From Pantoea sp. Mb-10 (GTDB taxonomy: Bacteria > Pseudomonadota > Gammaproteobacteria > Enterobacterales > Enterobacteriaceae): a DNA stretch of 64,000 nucleotides. Made by a program: the position numbers and the translations under genes. This document shows positions 49,543 through 60,852 of the stretch, one piece after another. The DNA is taken from positions 310,001 to 374,000 of the forward strand of contig NZ_JAJSDX010000003.1 in assembly GCF_021272205.1 (NCBI RefSeq). The letters run 5' to 3'. How positions within the stretch are numbered: the stretch's first letter is position 1; each line of letters starts with the position of its first letter. The notes under the pieces were generated by a model. That model ran no database searches, had not been told where the DNA came from, and worked only from the letters and a program-made list of their open reading frames with translations.

Positions 49543-49944
49543 ATGATGGCGTGGAGCATTATGCTACTTCAGGGAGCTATTTTGTGCCTGGCAATGAATA
49601 TTTATCACGAAGCGCGAGGCGAACCCATAAAAGGTCAGATTGCGGTGGGCACCGTCACGATGAATCGCGCCAATTGGCAGATTAAAAAGGTTTGCCCGGT
49701 GGTTTACGCGGAGAAGCAATTTTCATGGACATCGCTGGCCGCTCATCCCTACCGTCAACCGCCCTCAGAGGACAAAAGCTGGCAGCGTGCGCGCTCGCTG
49801 GCAAAAAAAATTGTCGACGGCGAGTTAAAAGATGCAACGCGCGGTGCGACATTTTTCCACACCCATGCTGTGAAACCGGCGTGGCGGCATGCCTTTAAGC
49901 GCACGGTCATCATTGGCAATCACGTCTTCTATGCCAAACGCTGA
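49543..49944 (+). CDS. small cell-wall hydrolase, SleB family
   Basis: A 133-residue protein: a short hydrophobic N-terminus (MMAWSIMLLQGAILCLA) then the SleB-type domain, with NIYHEARGEP holding the catalytic glutamate, AVGTVTMNR, VYAEKQFSWT and GATFFHT. Such enzymes are lytic transglycosylases acting on peptidoglycan. The start is uncertain: neither ATG 49543 nor GTG 49510 has a ribosome site. It lies between ygiD and ribB and is preceded by two palindromes. Confidence 0.75.
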   Translation: MMAWSIMLLQGAILCLAMNIYHEARGEPIKGQIAVGTVTMNRANWQIKKVCPVVYAEKQFSWTSLAAHPYRQPPSEDKSWQRARSLAKKIVDGELKDATRGATFFHTHAVKPAWRHAFKRTVIIGNHVFYAKR

Positions 49945-49947
49945 GCA

Positions 49948-49977
49948 TAAAAAAAGCCGGAGAAGTGTCCGGCCTTT
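49948..49977. terminator. terminator between convergent hydrolase and ribB
   Basis: AAAGCCGGA-GAAGTG-TCCGGCcTTT stem-loop with flanking A and T runs just after the hydrolase stop. Confidence 0.75.
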
Positions 49978-49993
49978 ACTGCGGGTTATCGCG

Positions 49994-50650
49994 TTAGCTC
50001 GCCTGCAGCGTCTCACGTGCACGGCGGTAGGCAACCAAATCCTCAATCGTGACTACCGGCATATCGTGCTGCTTTGCAAAGATAATCGCCTCAGGCGCAC
50101 GCGCCATAGTGCCGTCATCATTGGTCAGTTCACACAGCACGCCTGCCGGTTTAAAACCAGCCAGCGTCACCAAATCGAGGGTCGCTTCGGTGTGACCCCC
50201 TCGCGTCAATACGCCGCCTTCGCTTGCGCGCAGCGGGAAAACGTGACCGGGACGATTCAAATCGGCGGGTTTGGCATCGTCAGCGATAGCTGCGCGAATG
50301 GTGGTGATGCGATCCGCCGCTGACACGCCGGTGGTGACGCCTGATGCCGCTTCGATGGTGACGGTAAAGCCGGTGCCATAGGCGCTGGTGTTTTCCTCTA
50401 CCATCATCGGCAGCGCCAGCTGCTGGCGGCGCGCTTCCGTAATGCACAGGCATACGATCCCGCTTCCATGGCGGATCGTCAGAGCCATTTGCTCAACGGT
50501 CATGGTTTCCGCAGGAAAGATCATGTCACCTTCGTTTTCACGATCTTCATCGTCAAGCACCATGACGCCGCGACCGTTGCGCAGCGCCTCAATGGCGCGT
50601 TCTACACGCTGTTCGGGCGTGCCAAATTCAGAAAGAAGCGTCTGATTCAT
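49994..50650 (-). CDS. ribB: 3,4-dihydroxy-2-butanone 4-phosphate synthase RibB
   Basis: A 218-residue RibB (E. coli 217), with [12 protein letters not shown], the metal-binding acidic loop, and [16 protein letters not shown]. It converts ribulose 5-phosphate to the four-carbon riboflavin precursor and formate. The ATG at 50650 ([10 protein letters not shown]) is preferred over a longer frame to 50668. An FMN riboswitch lies about 110 bases upstream. Confidence 0.96.
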   Translation of the reverse strand: MNQTLLSEFGTPEQRVERAIEALRNGRGVMVLDDEDRENEGDMIFPAETMTVEQMALTIRHGSGIVCLCITEARRQQLALPMMVEENTSAYGTGFTVTIEAASGVTTGVSAADRITTIRAAIADDAKPADLNRPGHVFPLRASEGGVLTRGGHTEATLDLVTLAGFKPAGVLCELTNDDGTMARAPEAIIFAKQHDMPVVTIEDLVAYRRARETLQAS

Positions 50651-50760
50651 GGTAATAAACCTTATCAATATGAAGTTACCAGAACCAGGGCGAGCTTAGG
50701 AGTGCGTGAAAAACACATGGCAAAAACGTGACGCGGGGATGCCCCCCGGCAAATGTCGTT

Positions 50761-50897
50761 ACCCTCTCCCATCCGGACTTTAACCGTCGGCCCCGGAATT
50801 ACACCGGATCTGCTGACCTTTCACTTTGCAGCAAAAGCGCTCGCGGGCTTTCAGCCATAGCTGATTTACCGCCGGTGGGGAATTTCGCCCCGCCCTG
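50761..50897 (-). ncRNA. FMN riboswitch (RFN element; sroG region) controlling ribB
   Basis: On the minus strand the conserved RFN blocks appear in order: AGGGCGGGGCGAAATTCCCC, ACCGGCGGTA, AGCCCGCGAGCG, GGTCAGCAGATCCGGT, CCGGGGCCGACGGT and AGTCCGGATGGGAGAGGG. FMN binding would reduce ribB expression. The intervening 110 bases to ribB form the expression platform. Confidence 0.95.
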
Positions 50898-51077
50898 AGA
50901 ATAAGCGTGGTCACTATAGCGTCAATCACCAGATCGGGCAATCAACAAAAGCGCAAATGGTTTTGCATTGACTGCGGTGGCGATTTCAGGTTTAACCTTT
51001 TCATTTCTGGCATTACACTTACTGTTTGTAGAGTCGGAACCCGCGCTGTTATCAGCCACCGTAACCAGGAAATGACC

Positions 51078-51383
51078 ATGATCGACACGAAAAAAATTGA
51101 ACAACTGGCTCGCCAGGTACACGAAGCCATGCCAAAAGGAATTCGCGACCTGGGCGATGATGTCGAAAAGAAAATTCGTCAGGTTTTACAGGCGCAGTTA
51201 ACCCGCATGGATCTGGTTAACCGGGAAGAGTTTGATGTGCAGACGCAGGTGCTGTTGCGCACGCGTGAAAAACTGGCTGCGCTTGAGCAGCGTTTGGCGA
51301 AGCTGGAGAGCGAGAGCCCAGCGGCTCCCGCGCCTGCGGTTGTGACGCCCGATCCCGCAGGCAAGATTGACACGCCGCAATAA
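51078..51383 (+). CDS. ubiK: ubiquinone biosynthesis accessory factor UbiK (YqiC)
   Basis: A 101-residue protein with [23 protein letters not shown] at the start and a coiled-coil half ([16 protein letters not shown]). AGGAA six bases upstream supports ATG 51078 rather than 51072. UbiK binds UbiJ and aids ubiquinone synthesis. The Pro/Ala-rich tail is variable. Confidence 0.93.
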   Translation: MIDTKKIEQLARQVHEAMPKGIRDLGDDVEKKIRQVLQAQLTRMDLVNREEFDVQTQVLLRTREKLAALEQRLAKLESESPAAPAPAVVTPDPAGKIDTPQ

Positions 51384-51389
51384 CTTACA

Positions 51390-51418
51390 CGGCGGGAGTG
51401 CTCTCCCGCCGCGTTTTT
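51390..51418. terminator. terminator between convergent ubiK and hldE
   Basis: CGGCGGGAG-TGCT-CTCCCGCCG followed by a T run on the plus strand, right after ubiK and at the end of hldE. Confidence 0.85.
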
Positions 51419-52841
51419 AATGGCTGCGAATGGTTTTGATGATGTTGCTGGTCGAAATGCCATCTTCAAAGTTGAGCACGCGAACTTCGCCGCCATTTGC
51501 CCACACTTCTTTGCTTCCCGCGATCTCTTCTGGCTTGTAATCGCCGCCTTTTACCAGCAGGTCAGGTAATATCTCCGCGATCAGGCGCTGCGGCGTATCC
51601 TCTTCAAACAGCACGACCCAGTCTACCGCTTCTAAGGCGCTGAGCACGATCATGCGGTTATCCTGCGGGTTGACCGGCCGGGTTTCACCTTTTAGCCGCT
51701 TGGTCGACGCATCGCTATTAACCGCCACGATCAGGCGATCGCCCAGCTTGCGCGCATTAGCAAGGTAAGACACGTGACCCGCATGCAAAATGTCGAAGAC
51801 GCCGTTGGTCATCACCACTTTCTCGCCGCGCGCGCGCGCCTGCGCAACGGCCGCTTTCAACTCGGATTCGGTCATTACGCCAAAGCCGGTATCGGGACGG
51901 GCATGGATCGCGTTCTCCAGCTCCACCGTGCTGACGGTTGAGGTACCGAGTTTACCGACCACAACGCCTGCCGCCGCGTTGGCGAGGAAACACGCATCTT
52001 CCAGGCTGTCACCGGCAGCCAGCACGGCAGCCAGCACGCCAATCACCGTGTCGCCCGCGCCGGTGACGTCATACACTTCCTGCGCCTGCGTGGGTAAATG
52101 CAGTGGCGCTTTACCGGGCTGAAGCAGCGTCATGCCGTTTTCCGAACGCGTAACCAGCAGTGCAGAGAGGTCATAATCAGCGATGACCTGCATCCCACGG
52201 CTCACAATCTCTTCTTCCGATTTACACTTGCCTACCACCGCCTCGAACTCAGACAAATTAGGCGTTAGCAAGGTCGCACCGCGATAGCGTTCGAAATCGG
52301 TGCCTTTGGGATCGATGAGTACAGGCACCTTCGCTTCACGTGCCAGTTGAATCATGGTCTGCACGCTGTTTAAGGCGCCCTTGGCATAGTCAGACAGCAC
52401 CAGCGCACCTGTCTGCGCCAGCGACTGCCGGAGGCGATCGTGCAGCGGTTCAGGATCAACCTGCTCAAAGCCCTCTTCGAAATCGAGGCGAATAAGCTGC
52501 TGATTACGGGACAGCACCCGCAGCTTGGTGATCGTGGGATGCGTTTTCACCGCCACGAAATCACACTCCACGTTCACGTTATCAAGGGTTTCACTCAACA
52601 CGCGCGCGGCATCGTCTTCGCCAGTCAGGCCAATTAAACGCGAGGCGGCACCCAGCGCAGCAATGTTCATCGCTACGTTGGCGGCACCGCCGGGGCGTTC
52701 CTCAATGGTGTCGACTTTTACAACCGGCACCGGCGCTTCAGGCGAAATACGGCTGGTGGGACCATACCAATAGCGATCTAACATGACATCGCCAACCACC
52801 AGCACGCGGGCTTTGCCAAAAGCGGGCAGGGTAACTTTCAT
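51417..52841 (-). CDS. hldE: bifunctional heptose 7-phosphate kinase / heptose 1-phosphate adenylyltransferase HldE
   Basis: A 474-residue fusion (E. coli 477). Residues 1 to about 318 are a ribokinase-type kinase ([27 protein letters not shown]); the remainder is a cytidylyltransferase-type domain with FDILHAGH. It makes ADP-heptose for the lipopolysaccharide inner core. The ATG at 52841 has GGAG eight bases upstream. It follows glnE on the minus strand as in E. coli. Confidence 0.96.
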   Translation of the reverse strand: MKVTLPAFGKARVLVVGDVMLDRYWYGPTSRISPEAPVPVVKVDTIEERPGGAANVAMNIAALGAASRLIGLTGEDDAARVLSETLDNVNVECDFVAVKTHPTITKLRVLSRNQQLIRLDFEEGFEQVDPEPLHDRLRQSLAQTGALVLSDYAKGALNSVQTMIQLAREAKVPVLIDPKGTDFERYRGATLLTPNLSEFEAVVGKCKSEEEIVSRGMQVIADYDLSALLVTRSENGMTLLQPGKAPLHLPTQAQEVYDVTGAGDTVIGVLAAVLAAGDSLEDACFLANAAAGVVVGKLGTSTVSTVELENAIHARPDTGFGVMTESELKAAVAQARARGEKVVMTNGVFDILHAGHVSYLANARKLGDRLIVAVNSDASTKRLKGETRPVNPQDNRMIVLSALEAVDWVVLFEEDTPQRLIAEILPDLLVKGGDYKPEEIAGSKEVWANGGEVRVLNFEDGISTSNIIKTIRSH

Positions 52842-52956
52842 TCCAACGACTCCAGACAACAGTCAAAATAATGCGCGGATAATAACATACCCCCTGCAGA
52901 CTGCGAGCCGCAGCTGCACAGCCCAGTGCGCGGGTGCATGCTGCCCAAAGGGATGA

Positions 52957-55815
52957 TTACGCGCCGGGTGGCGCGTTTTCGCTGCGGCCTAACCAGCGCT
53001 GCCAGCTCTGCTTTACCGCGTCACGCTCAGCGGCAAAGCGCGCAGGCTCGACGTGCCCCGGCATCGCCTGCAGCGCCAAGTGATGCAAGGCGTCACGCAG
53101 CGTGACGTAGGCATGCGTCAGCGCCTGCGCTTCGTCATCCGTCATAATGTGATGACGCGCCATGAGCTCAAAAATACGCACGTTATCTGACCAATGTGTT
53201 AACGCCGGCTGTTCCACTGCGTAACGCAGTACCAAATATTGCGCGATAAATTCGATATCGGTAATGCCGCCTTCATCGGTTTTGATCTCCCAGCGCCCTT
53301 TATGCTTGTTGCTGAGATGCGCACGCATTTTTTCGCGCATCTCGCGCACCGCGCTTTGCAGCGTATCCGGCGTTCGCGGCAGAGAGAGAATGTGGTGACG
53401 AATCAGATTAAATCGCTCACCTAAGGCGGGTTCACCATAGACGATACGTGCGCGTACCAGCGCCTGATGTTCCCACGTCCACGCTTCATTGCGCTGATAA
53501 TCCTCAAACGCCGCAAACGTGCTGACCAGCATACCCGCCGCGCCAGAGGGGCGCAGCCGCGCGTCGACTTCATACAAAGTACCGGATGACGTCCGCGTGC
53601 TGAAAAGATGCATGATGCGCTGGGCAAGACGAAGATAGAACTGCCGACCATCAATAACGCGTTCGCCGTCGGTTTCGGCCTCAGCCGGACAGTCGTGCAG
53701 AAACACCAAATCTAAATCCGAGCTGTAGCCCAACTCCCAGCCGCCGAGTTTGCCGTAACCAATGACGGCAAAGCCGCGCTCATTATCCTGCGTAAGGTGA
53801 GAAGGTCGACCATAGCGCTGCACCATCATTTGCCACGCCTGCTGTACCACCGACTCAATAATCGCTTCCGCCAGCCATGTTAAGTGGTCGCTTACTTTCA
53901 TCACCGGCAGCGTTTCAGCGATGTCCGCAGCGGCAATGCGCAACAGTTGCGCCTGCTTAAACTGGCGCAAGGCTTCCAGCTGCTGCTCTTCATCCTCGGC
54001 CGGGATACGCAGCAGATATTGACGGAGCTCATCGCGGTAGGCATCGGTGGCCGTGGGCTGGTAAAGCGTGGCCGGATCGAGCAGTTCATCCAGCAATAAA
54101 GGATAGCGGGCAAGCTGGCTGGCGATCATCGGAGAGGCGGCGCACAGGCGAATCAGGTGCCGCAGCGCACCGTGATATTCCGTCAGCAATTCCAGATAGG
54201 TACTGCGCGTCAGCACGCCCAGCAGTAGCGGCGTCAGGCGCCCCAGGACAATATCGGCATCCGCACGCAGGCACACTTCACTGAGCAAGCGCGGCATTAG
54301 CTGATCAAGCGCCATCCGGCCGCGCGGCCCCACGGTGCGACGTCCCACATCCTGACGGAAATCACGCAGGGTGTTATACAGCGCGTGGCGCGCGGTTTCC
54401 TCCAGCTGCGGTACCACCGGCGTGACATCCTCTTCTTCCAGTGTGTCCTGCCACAGGGCAGCAAACTCAGCCAGCTGCGGCTGATCGTCCACATCCGGCG
54501 CGTCATCGCCAATCAGCTCGTCAAAAATACGGCGCACGCCCGCCATCTGCTGAGCAAGCTGCGCAACCAAACTCTCCCAGTCGGTGGCACCCATCGCCCA
54601 AGCCAGTCGCTGGCGATCGAGCGGATCTTCCGGCAGCGTTTGCGTCTGCTGATCGTTGATGCTCTGCAGCAAGTTCTCCAGCCGCCGTAAAAAGAGGTAG
54701 GCGCTGTGCAAGTGCGTAATCTGCTCTGGGCTCAACAATCCGAGTTCGCCAATTGCGCTGAGCGTCGGCAGTAGCGATCGCAGCTGTAGTGAGCGCTCAC
54801 GTCCACCTCGAATTAGCTGGAAGACCTGCACGATAAATTCCGTTTCGCGGATGCCTCCGGCGCCGAGCTTAATGTTGTCCTTCAGGCCGCGCCGACGGAC
54901 CTCGCGCGCAATCATCCCTTTCATGTTCCGCAGCGATTGAATGACGCTGAAGTCGATATAGCGGCGGTAGACAAAGGGTCGCAGCATTTGCTGCAACTCC
55001 TGGCTCCACCTTCCCTGATCGTCACCCATGAGGCGCGCTTTCACCATCGCATAACGCTCCCAGTCGCGCCCCTGCTCCTGGTAATAATCTTCCAGCGCGG
55101 CAAAGCTCAACACCAGCGGGCCGCTGTCGCCGAAGGGCCGTAAACGCATATCCACGCGGTAGACAAACCCGTCCAGCGTAGGTTGATCCAGCACTTTTAT
55201 CAGCCGCTGGCCCATGCGCGTAAAAAATTGGGCATTGTCCAGTTCGCGTCGTCCACCGCGCGTCACGCCGTTTTCGGGCCAGGCAAAAATGAGATCGATA
55301 TCCGAGGAAAAATTGAGTTCGCCGCCACCGAGTTTGCCCATGCCGAGAATCAGCATGGGTTGCGCTTCTCCCGCGTCATTGCAGGGGGTGCCAAAATCGC
55401 GGCAGCAATCCTGCCAAACCCAATCGCGGGCTGCGGCAATGAGCGTTTCGGCCAGCGTGCTGAGCTGCGTCAGGCTCTGCTCTGTGGTGGCGTGTTGTAG
55501 CGTCTGCATCCAGGCAATGCGCACCAGCATATGCCGCCGGAAGAGGCGCAGCGCGCGCATCAGCGCGGCTTCCGTATCCACACCCTGCAGCTGCACATTG
55601 AGCCATGCGCCATAGTGCTGCCACTCGTTAACGTGGGGCGTATGCTGCTGAAGCTGCGTCCACCATTCAGGATGCTGCTGCAGGTTATCGACCACAAAGT
55701 CACTGAAAGCCAGCACGCCCGCCTGTTCGGACGTCAATGCCGCAACCGGTATATCAAGGCGTTCGGCCACGTGGTTAAGCTGCGCCTGCATCAGCGCGGG
55801 TATGGGTAACACCAT
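52957..55815 (-). CDS. glnE: bifunctional glutamine synthetase adenylyltransferase/deadenylase GlnE
   Basis: A 952-residue GlnE (E. coli 946). Two nucleotidyltransferase domains are visible with their signatures [18 protein letters not shown] and [18 protein letters not shown], each followed by a helical bundle. The N-terminal half removes and the C-terminal half adds AMP on glutamine synthetase, under PII control. The extreme N-terminus differs from E. coli. Operon order ygiF-glnE-hldE is conserved. Confidence 0.96.
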   Translation of the reverse strand: MVLPIPALMQAQLNHVAERLDIPVAALTSEQAGVLAFSDFVVDNLQQHPEWWTQLQQHTPHVNEWQHYGAWLNVQLQGVDTEAALMRALRLFRRHMLVRIAWMQTLQHATTEQSLTQLSTLAETLIAAARDWVWQDCCRDFGTPCNDAGEAQPMLILGMGKLGGGELNFSSDIDLIFAWPENGVTRGGRRELDNAQFFTRMGQRLIKVLDQPTLDGFVYRVDMRLRPFGDSGPLVLSFAALEDYYQEQGRDWERYAMVKARLMGDDQGRWSQELQQMLRPFVYRRYIDFSVIQSLRNMKGMIAREVRRRGLKDNIKLGAGGIRETEFIVQVFQLIRGGRERSLQLRSLLPTLSAIGELGLLSPEQITHLHSAYLFLRRLENLLQSINDQQTQTLPEDPLDRQRLAWAMGATDWESLVAQLAQQMAGVRRIFDELIGDDAPDVDDQPQLAEFAALWQDTLEEEDVTPVVPQLEETARHALYNTLRDFRQDVGRRTVGPRGRMALDQLMPRLLSEVCLRADADIVLGRLTPLLLGVLTRSTYLELLTEYHGALRHLIRLCAASPMIASQLARYPLLLDELLDPATLYQPTATDAYRDELRQYLLRIPAEDEEQQLEALRQFKQAQLLRIAAADIAETLPVMKVSDHLTWLAEAIIESVVQQAWQMMVQRYGRPSHLTQDNERGFAVIGYGKLGGWELGYSSDLDLVFLHDCPAEAETDGERVIDGRQFYLRLAQRIMHLFSTRTSSGTLYEVDARLRPSGAAGMLVSTFAAFEDYQRNEAWTWEHQALVRARIVYGEPALGERFNLIRHHILSLPRTPDTLQSAVREMREKMRAHLSNKHKGRWEIKTDEGGITDIEFIAQYLVLRYAVEQPALTHWSDNVRIFELMARHHIMTDDEAQALTHAYVTLRDALHHLALQAMPGHVEPARFAAERDAVKQSWQRWLGRSENAPPGA

Positions 55816-55846
55816 CTTGCCTCTCGGATTCGCTTGTGCGGAGTCG

Positions 55847-57157
55847 TTAGCGTGGGCTACCGCTGTTTAACCAAAATGGCGCCTGTCGAGCCGCCAGGTT
55901 AACCAGCTGGACTAAGCCCTGCGTCTGCTGTTCACGTATGGCCCATTGCAATTCCTGCCAGCCCGTGAGCCAGGCGTTGACGTCTTCCGACGGATATGCG
56001 CCTGCAAGCAGGTGTACGGCCAGCAGCTGGCGGTGCAGCCGCGTGGCTTTATCCTGAAACTCATTAAACAGCTGCACGCCGATGAAGGTCTCTTTGAGAT
56101 CGGCCGCAATGCGGCTCAGCATGATGTCACTGAAGCGCTTAAACGATCCCTGCAGCTTGTTTTTGCTTTTGTCATCCAGCCAGTTTTGCCACTGGGATTC
56201 AACCAGCCAATGCGTCAGGGCGAGCTGCGCCTCGACGGCATTTGCGGAGAAACAGAGCTGTTCCGCCGTTAAGGTGTGTTCTGCCAGTTGCTCTTCGACA
56301 AGCAATAATTTCTGCCGAATTTCGCTGCTGGCTTTACGCGGTACCAGCGCACCAAACAGGGAAAAGGCCTGGCGCAGCGTCTCCAGCGCCTCAGCAACGC
56401 CCTCTTTTGCCTGGGCATTGCCGCGCAGCCACGCCTCTTCATGATACTGCCAATGTGTCAGCCCGGCGGTCAGAGCAGTAACCATGCCCTGCTCCACCGT
56501 GGCTTTGGCAGCCGCTTTCTGCAGCGGCAGGGCACGTACCGGATTGATTTCCGAGCCCTGTGCCAATTGATAGCCGCGCGCCGCTTTACTCAGGCTTCCC
56601 AGGCGCAGTCCGCCCAGCGCAATGAGCTCCCCGGCAAATTTCAGCATCGTGGCGCGCTGCCCCTGCTTAAGCTCCAGTTCCACTTCATACAACGGCTCAC
56701 TGCGCTCTCCCGCCGCAACCTCACCGCGATCAAACGCCACTTCGATTTCGCTTTCCTCAACGGTAACGACCCAGGTTTCACGCTGGAAATGGGTACTGAA
56801 TAAGGGCTTGAGGCGCGGCTGCAGCGCGTGCAGATCGGTTCCCTGCGGCCAGACGTCCTGCGGTAACAGGCTGATCTCCAGCTCGGGGGCTGAAAGTGGG
56901 ACATTGTATTCCGGCCGCTGATGCAGTCCGCCCACCGTTTTGCCGGCGGTTTTTAAGGTCATTTCGTACTGTTCACCCACACCACGAATGCGCAGTCCCA
57001 TGTCCCAGCGACGCAGTTGATTATCCTCGGTTTCAAAATAGAGGTTAGTGAGCGCGCGCGCTGCGCTGTGCTGATGGGGCCAGGCGGCAAGCGCCTCAGC
57101 CAATTTTTCGGCGGCGGCGGGCGTGGCAATGAACTTTAATTCGATTTCAATGGTCAT
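55847..57157 (-). CDS. ygiF: inorganic triphosphatase YgiF (CYTH-CHAD)
   Basis: A 436-residue protein (E. coli 433): N-terminal CYTH domain with EIELKF (ExExK motif) and [11 protein letters not shown]-terminal helical CHAD domain with basic residues. It hydrolyses inorganic triphosphate. It lies 31 bases upstream of glnE and is probably co-transcribed. Confidence 0.94.
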   Translation of the reverse strand: MTIEIELKFIATPAAAEKLAEALAAWPHQHSAARALTNLYFETEDNQLRRWDMGLRIRGVGEQYEMTLKTAGKTVGGLHQRPEYNVPLSAPELEISLLPQDVWPQGTDLHALQPRLKPLFSTHFQRETWVVTVEESEIEVAFDRGEVAAGERSEPLYEVELELKQGQRATMLKFAGELIALGGLRLGSLSKAARGYQLAQGSEINPVRALPLQKAAAKATVEQGMVTALTAGLTHWQYHEEAWLRGNAQAKEGVAEALETLRQAFSLFGALVPRKASSEIRQKLLLVEEQLAEHTLTAEQLCFSANAVEAQLALTHWLVESQWQNWLDDKSKNKLQGSFKRFSDIMLSRIAADLKETFIGVQLFNEFQDKATRLHRQLLAVHLLAGAYPSEDVNAWLTGWQELQWAIREQQTQGLVQLVNLAARQAPFWLNSGSPR

Positions 57158-57359
57158 AATTTTTTATTTAATACGCTGCTGGCACTGAGTAGGTTAATCT
57201 GGCGAGAGTAAAGCACCGAAAGCCCCCTGTCTCGGCTTTCTTGTGCTTTTACGGACCTTATCGCACCGGATTGAGACCAGGATAGTTCCCATTCAGATTT
57301 TTGAGAAGCGTCCCCAGACTGTGCCAGTAATTTTAAGCCATGAAGAAAAACGATATCGA

Positions 57360-57983
57360 ATGAAAAAAATCACGCTCGCCGCCCTTGCCTTGCTGGCTTT
57401 TAGTGCCTTCGCGCCTGCTCACGCCGCTGATGAAAAACGCTATATCTCCGATGAATTATCAACGTGGGTGCGAAGCGGTCCCGGCGATCAATACCGCTTA
57501 GTGGGCAAGCTTAACGCCGGCGAACAAGTCACGCTGCTTCAGGTTAACAACGACTCCCAGTACGCCCAGATCCGCGATGCAGAAGGCAAAACAAACTGGA
57601 TCCCCCTGTCACAGCTCAGTGCCGAACCCAGCCTGCGCACGCGCGTGCCGCAGTTGGAACAGCAGGTGAAAGATCTGACCGCCAAGCTGGCCAACATTGA
57701 TAACAGCTGGAACCAGCGCACCGCTGAAATGCAGAGTAAAGTCGCCAACAGCGATGGCACCATCGACGGCCTGAAAGCCCAGAACCAAAAGCTGAAAAAT
57801 GAGCTGATTGTGGCGCAGAAAAAAGTGAGCGCGGCCAACGTTCAGCTGGATGACAAGCAACGCACCATTATCATGCAGTGGTTTATGTACGGCGGCGGCG
57901 TGCTCGGCGTCGGTCTGCTACTTGGTCTGCTGCTACCGCATATGGTGCCACGTCGTAAGAAAAACGATCGCTGGATGAACTAA
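57360..57983 (+). CDS. ygiM: SH3-domain membrane protein YgiM
   Basis: A 207-residue protein (E. coli 206): signal peptide ending AHA, bacterial SH3 domain (STWVRSGPGDQYRLVGKLNAGEQVTLL), long coiled coil, C-terminal membrane helix and RRKKN tail. Starts upstream of 57360 lack the E. coli-like signal peptide. The ribosome site is poor. Role not established; it is conserved beside cca. Confidence 0.93.
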   Translation: MKKITLAALALLAFSAFAPAHAADEKRYISDELSTWVRSGPGDQYRLVGKLNAGEQVTLLQVNNDSQYAQIRDAEGKTNWIPLSQLSAEPSLRTRVPQLEQQVKDLTAKLANIDNSWNQRTAEMQSKVANSDGTIDGLKAQNQKLKNELIVAQKKVSAANVQLDDKQRTIIMQWFMYGGGVLGVGLLLGLLLPHMVPRRKKNDRWMN

Positions 57984-58011
57984 CCTACTGCACTGATCCG
58001 TTTGTTTCTTC

Positions 58012-58036
58012 AGGGGTATCGCAAGATGCCCCTTTT
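58012..58036 (+). terminator. intrinsic terminator after ygiM
   Basis: GGGGTATC-GCAA-GATGCCCC (one G-T pair) followed by TTTT, 28 bases after the ygiM stop. Confidence 0.8.
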
Positions 58037-58125
58037 GTCGTGTCCGATTGTTAGCCAAAATGTGTAACAATTAACGTTTCATGCGCGCGCGTCGCGCAAG
58101 GTTAATTGATCTCTGGAGTGGGTAA

Positions 58126-59358
58126 GTGAAGACGTTTCTGGTCGGTGGTGCAGTGCGCGATGCCTTACTGCGCCTACCGGTAAAAGACCGGGATTGGGTC
58201 GTGGTGGGTGCCACACCTGATGCCATGCTGCAGCAGGGCTTTCAGCAAGTGGGCCGTGATTTTCCGGTATTCTTACACCCGCAAAGCCGCGAAGAGTACG
58301 CGCTGGCGCGTACCGAACGCAAAAGTGGCAAAGGCTACACCGGCTTTGTGACGCAGTTTGCGCCGGATGTGACGCTGGAGCAGGATTTGCAGCGCCGCGA
58401 TCTCACCATCAATGCCATCGCCCAAGCCAGCGACGGTACGCTCATCGATCCCTGGCAGGGTCAGCGAGATTTGGCCTCCCGCACGCTGCGGCACGTGTCG
58501 CCCGCGTTCAATGAGGATCCCCTGCGCGTGCTGCGCGTGGCACGCTTTGCCGCCCGTTTTGCCCACCTCAACTTCCGCGTGGCCGAAGAGACGATGGCGC
58601 TAATGCGCGCCATGTCGGCGAGCGGTGAATTGGCGCATCTCACGGCCGAACGGGTGTGGAAAGAGACGGAAAACGCCCTGCTGACGCGCAATCCTCACGT
58701 TTACTTTCAGGTGCTGCGCGACTGCGGCGCACTGCAGGTGCTTTTCCCCGAACTTGATCGACTGTATGGCATTCCTGCGCCGGCTAAATGGCATCCGGAG
58801 ATCGATACCGGCGTACATACGCTGATGACGCTGATGATGTCTGCCGCCCTTTCCGACGCGCTGGATGTCCGGTTCGCCACGCTGTTTCACGATGTGGGTA
58901 AAGCACTAACGCCGCCGGAAAAATGGCCAAGCCATCATGGTCATGGCCTTGCCGGCGTGCCGATCGTGGAAGCCCTGTGCCAGCGCCTGCGCGTGCCGAA
59001 CCAGGTCCGCGATTTCGCCCTGCTGGTCACCGAGTTTCACGATATGGTGCACACCATTGAGCGCATGTCGGCGGAGGCCTTAGTGACGCTGTTTGATCGC
59101 CTTGATGCGTGGCGTAAACCGGATCGGGTCGAAAAAATGGCGCGGGTCAGCGAAGCCGACGCGCGCGGTCGCGCAGGCATGGAGAGCAACGCGTATCCGC
59201 AAGGCGATTATCTGCGTGAGGCATTCGCGCTGGCGCAGGCGGTGCCGACAAAAGCGGTGGTCGAAGCAGGCTTTAAAGGTGCTGCGGTACGAGAGGAGTT
59301 AACGCGACGCCGGATTGCCCGCGTCCAGGAAGGTTTGCTGAACGCGCGGCCCGATTAA
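58126..59358 (+). CDS. cca: CCA-adding enzyme (multifunctional tRNA nucleotidyltransferase) Cca
   Basis: A 410-residue class II CCA enzyme (E. coli 412). [25 protein letters not shown] with the catalytic aspartates, [10 protein letters not shown], and an HD phosphohydrolase domain ([10 protein letters not shown]). It starts with GTG as in E. coli, with GGAG upstream. It adds and repairs the tRNA CCA end. Confidence 0.96.
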   Translation: MKTFLVGGAVRDALLRLPVKDRDWVVVGATPDAMLQQGFQQVGRDFPVFLHPQSREEYALARTERKSGKGYTGFVTQFAPDVTLEQDLQRRDLTINAIAQASDGTLIDPWQGQRDLASRTLRHVSPAFNEDPLRVLRVARFAARFAHLNFRVAEETMALMRAMSASGELAHLTAERVWKETENALLTRNPHVYFQVLRDCGALQVLFPELDRLYGIPAPAKWHPEIDTGVHTLMTLMMSAALSDALDVRFATLFHDVGKALTPPEKWPSHHGHGLAGVPIVEALCQRLRVPNQVRDFALLVTEFHDMVHTIERMSAEALVTLFDRLDAWRKPDRVEKMARVSEADARGRAGMESNAYPQGDYLREAFALAQAVPTKAVVEAGFKGAAVREELTRRRIARVQEGLLNARPD

Positions 59359-59375
59359 CGGACCGCGTGCCGTGA

Positions 59376-60194
59376 TTACATAAAGATGGCGTACACCGCA
59401 GCCGCGACGATAAAACGGTAAATCGCGAACGAAACAAACGAGATACGTTTGATCAGTTCAAGGAAGACTTTGATAGCCAGCAGTGCCACCACAAACGCGG
59501 TGATGAAGCCCACGGCGAACATCGGGAAATCTTCTCGGGTGAGGAATCCCATGCTCTTGTAGAGATCCAGCCCGGTGGCGCCTATCATCATCGGCACCGC
59601 CAGAATGAAGGAGAATTCAGAGGCCGCATACCGGCTCACGCCCATCAGCATCCCACCGGAAATGGTCGCACCCGAACGCGAGAAACCGGGCCAAAGTGCC
59701 AGACACTGGAAGCAGCCAATCATAAACGCCTGACGGTACGTGATGTCATCCACGCCCACCGCTTTAGGCTGCTTGGGCTTGAGAAATTCCGCTACCAGCA
59801 GCAGCACACCGCCAACCACCAGCGCATACATGACGTTAATCGGGTTAAACAGCGTTTTGATTTTATCGTGCAGTAACAGGCCAATCACCACCGCCGGTAC
59901 CATGCCAAGCAGGATATGAATCAGGGTCAGCTTGCCCGTGCCGACGCCTTCATGCCGCTCCTGGCCAAAATGAATGCCAATCAGCCCAAACAAACGGCGC
60001 CAAAACATCACCACAACCGCCAGAATCGATCCCAGCTGAATCACTACCTCAAAGGTTTCCGCCTTGTCGCCCTCAAACCCCAGCAGGTGGCCAACAATGA
60101 TCATGTGCCCCGTGGAAGAGACCGGCAGGAACTCCGTAAGGCCCTCCACAACCCCGAGGATTGCAGCAACCCAAAGCTGATGAATGTCTGCCAT
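59376..60194 (-). CDS. uppP: undecaprenyl-diphosphatase BacA (UppP)
   Basis: A 272-residue membrane protein (E. coli 273) with [14 protein letters not shown] and [13 protein letters not shown], the two catalytic motifs. It recycles undecaprenyl phosphate for peptidoglycan and other glycans and gives bacitracin tolerance. The ATG at 60194 has AGGGGA upstream. Confidence 0.96.
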   Translation of the reverse strand: MADIHQLWVAAILGVVEGLTEFLPVSSTGHMIIVGHLLGFEGDKAETFEVVIQLGSILAVVVMFWRRLFGLIGIHFGQERHEGVGTGKLTLIHILLGMVPAVVIGLLLHDKIKTLFNPINVMYALVVGGVLLLVAEFLKPKQPKAVGVDDITYRQAFMIGCFQCLALWPGFSRSGATISGGMLMGVSRYAASEFSFILAVPMMIGATGLDLYKSMGFLTREDFPMFAVGFITAFVVALLAIKVFLELIKRISFVSFAIYRFIVAAAVYAIFM

Positions 60195-60223
60195 CAAAAT
60201 ATTCCCCTATCCGTTTTAAACAG

Positions 60224-60253
60224 TAAAAAGGCGGTCGCACTCAGCTACCGCCT
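60224..60253 (-). terminator. intrinsic terminator, minus strand, after folB
   Basis: AGGCGGT pairs with ACCGCCT around an 11-base loop, followed on the minus strand by five T. It lies between folB and uppP and separates their transcripts. Confidence 0.7.
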
Positions 60254-60385
60254 GAAATTATGCCTACGCCTCGCTGAAGGAAACCTTAAGGATTTCGGTC
60301 ACTTCGCACCGTTTGGCGCAGCGGCCTCGTTGTGAGACCCACCCTAATTTGGTTTGGTTTCATTGTGATGGCAATCACGGAAAGT

Positions 60386-60745
60386 TTATTTAGGAATAGT
60401 CCCGCGCTCAATACGCACGCCCACGGTGGCTGCCTGAGCCACAGCCCCCGGTTTTCCTACCTTTATACGCACACCGGGCGTTTTGAAACGGTTCATCAAC
60501 AGATCGGCGATTTCTTCCGCCACGCGTTCAACCAAGGCGAAACGCTGACCTTGCAGGTGGTGGAGAATGGCGTCAGTGACATCGGCATAGCTCAGACAAT
60601 CGTTCACATCGTCACTGGCGGCGGCGCGACGATTATCCCACGCCATTTCGACATCGAGCACCAGCTTCTGCTGCATGCCCTGCTCCCAGTCGTAAACGCC
60701 AATGGTGGTGAAAACGGTGAGTTGCTCTATAAATACGATATCCAT
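60386..60745 (-). CDS. folB: dihydroneopterin aldolase FolB
   Basis: A 119-residue FolB (E. coli 122) with DIVFIEQLTVFTTIGVYDWEQ at the N-terminus and the glutamate/lysine-containing core. It cleaves dihydroneopterin in folate synthesis. Divergent from plsY, as in E. coli. Confidence 0.94.
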   Translation of the reverse strand: MDIVFIEQLTVFTTIGVYDWEQGMQQKLVLDVEMAWDNRRAAASDDVNDCLSYADVTDAILHHLQGQRFALVERVAEEIADLLMNRFKTPGVRIKVGKPGAVAQAATVGVRIERGTIPK

Positions 60746-60852
60746 GATGTCAGTCTCTGTTTTTAGCCAGGCCGGATACCACTTCCGGCGGATTGTGCGT
60801 ATTATCCACGCTTAGTGCTAACAAAACGACCCAAAAGGAACGGTACGACGCT

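Noticed and set aside
57158-57359. Possible small gene or terminator near AAAGCCCCCTGTCTCGGCTTT before ygiM
   Set aside because: It forms an imperfect stem, with no reading frame carrying a ribosome site; it may terminate an unseen transcript but evidence is thin.
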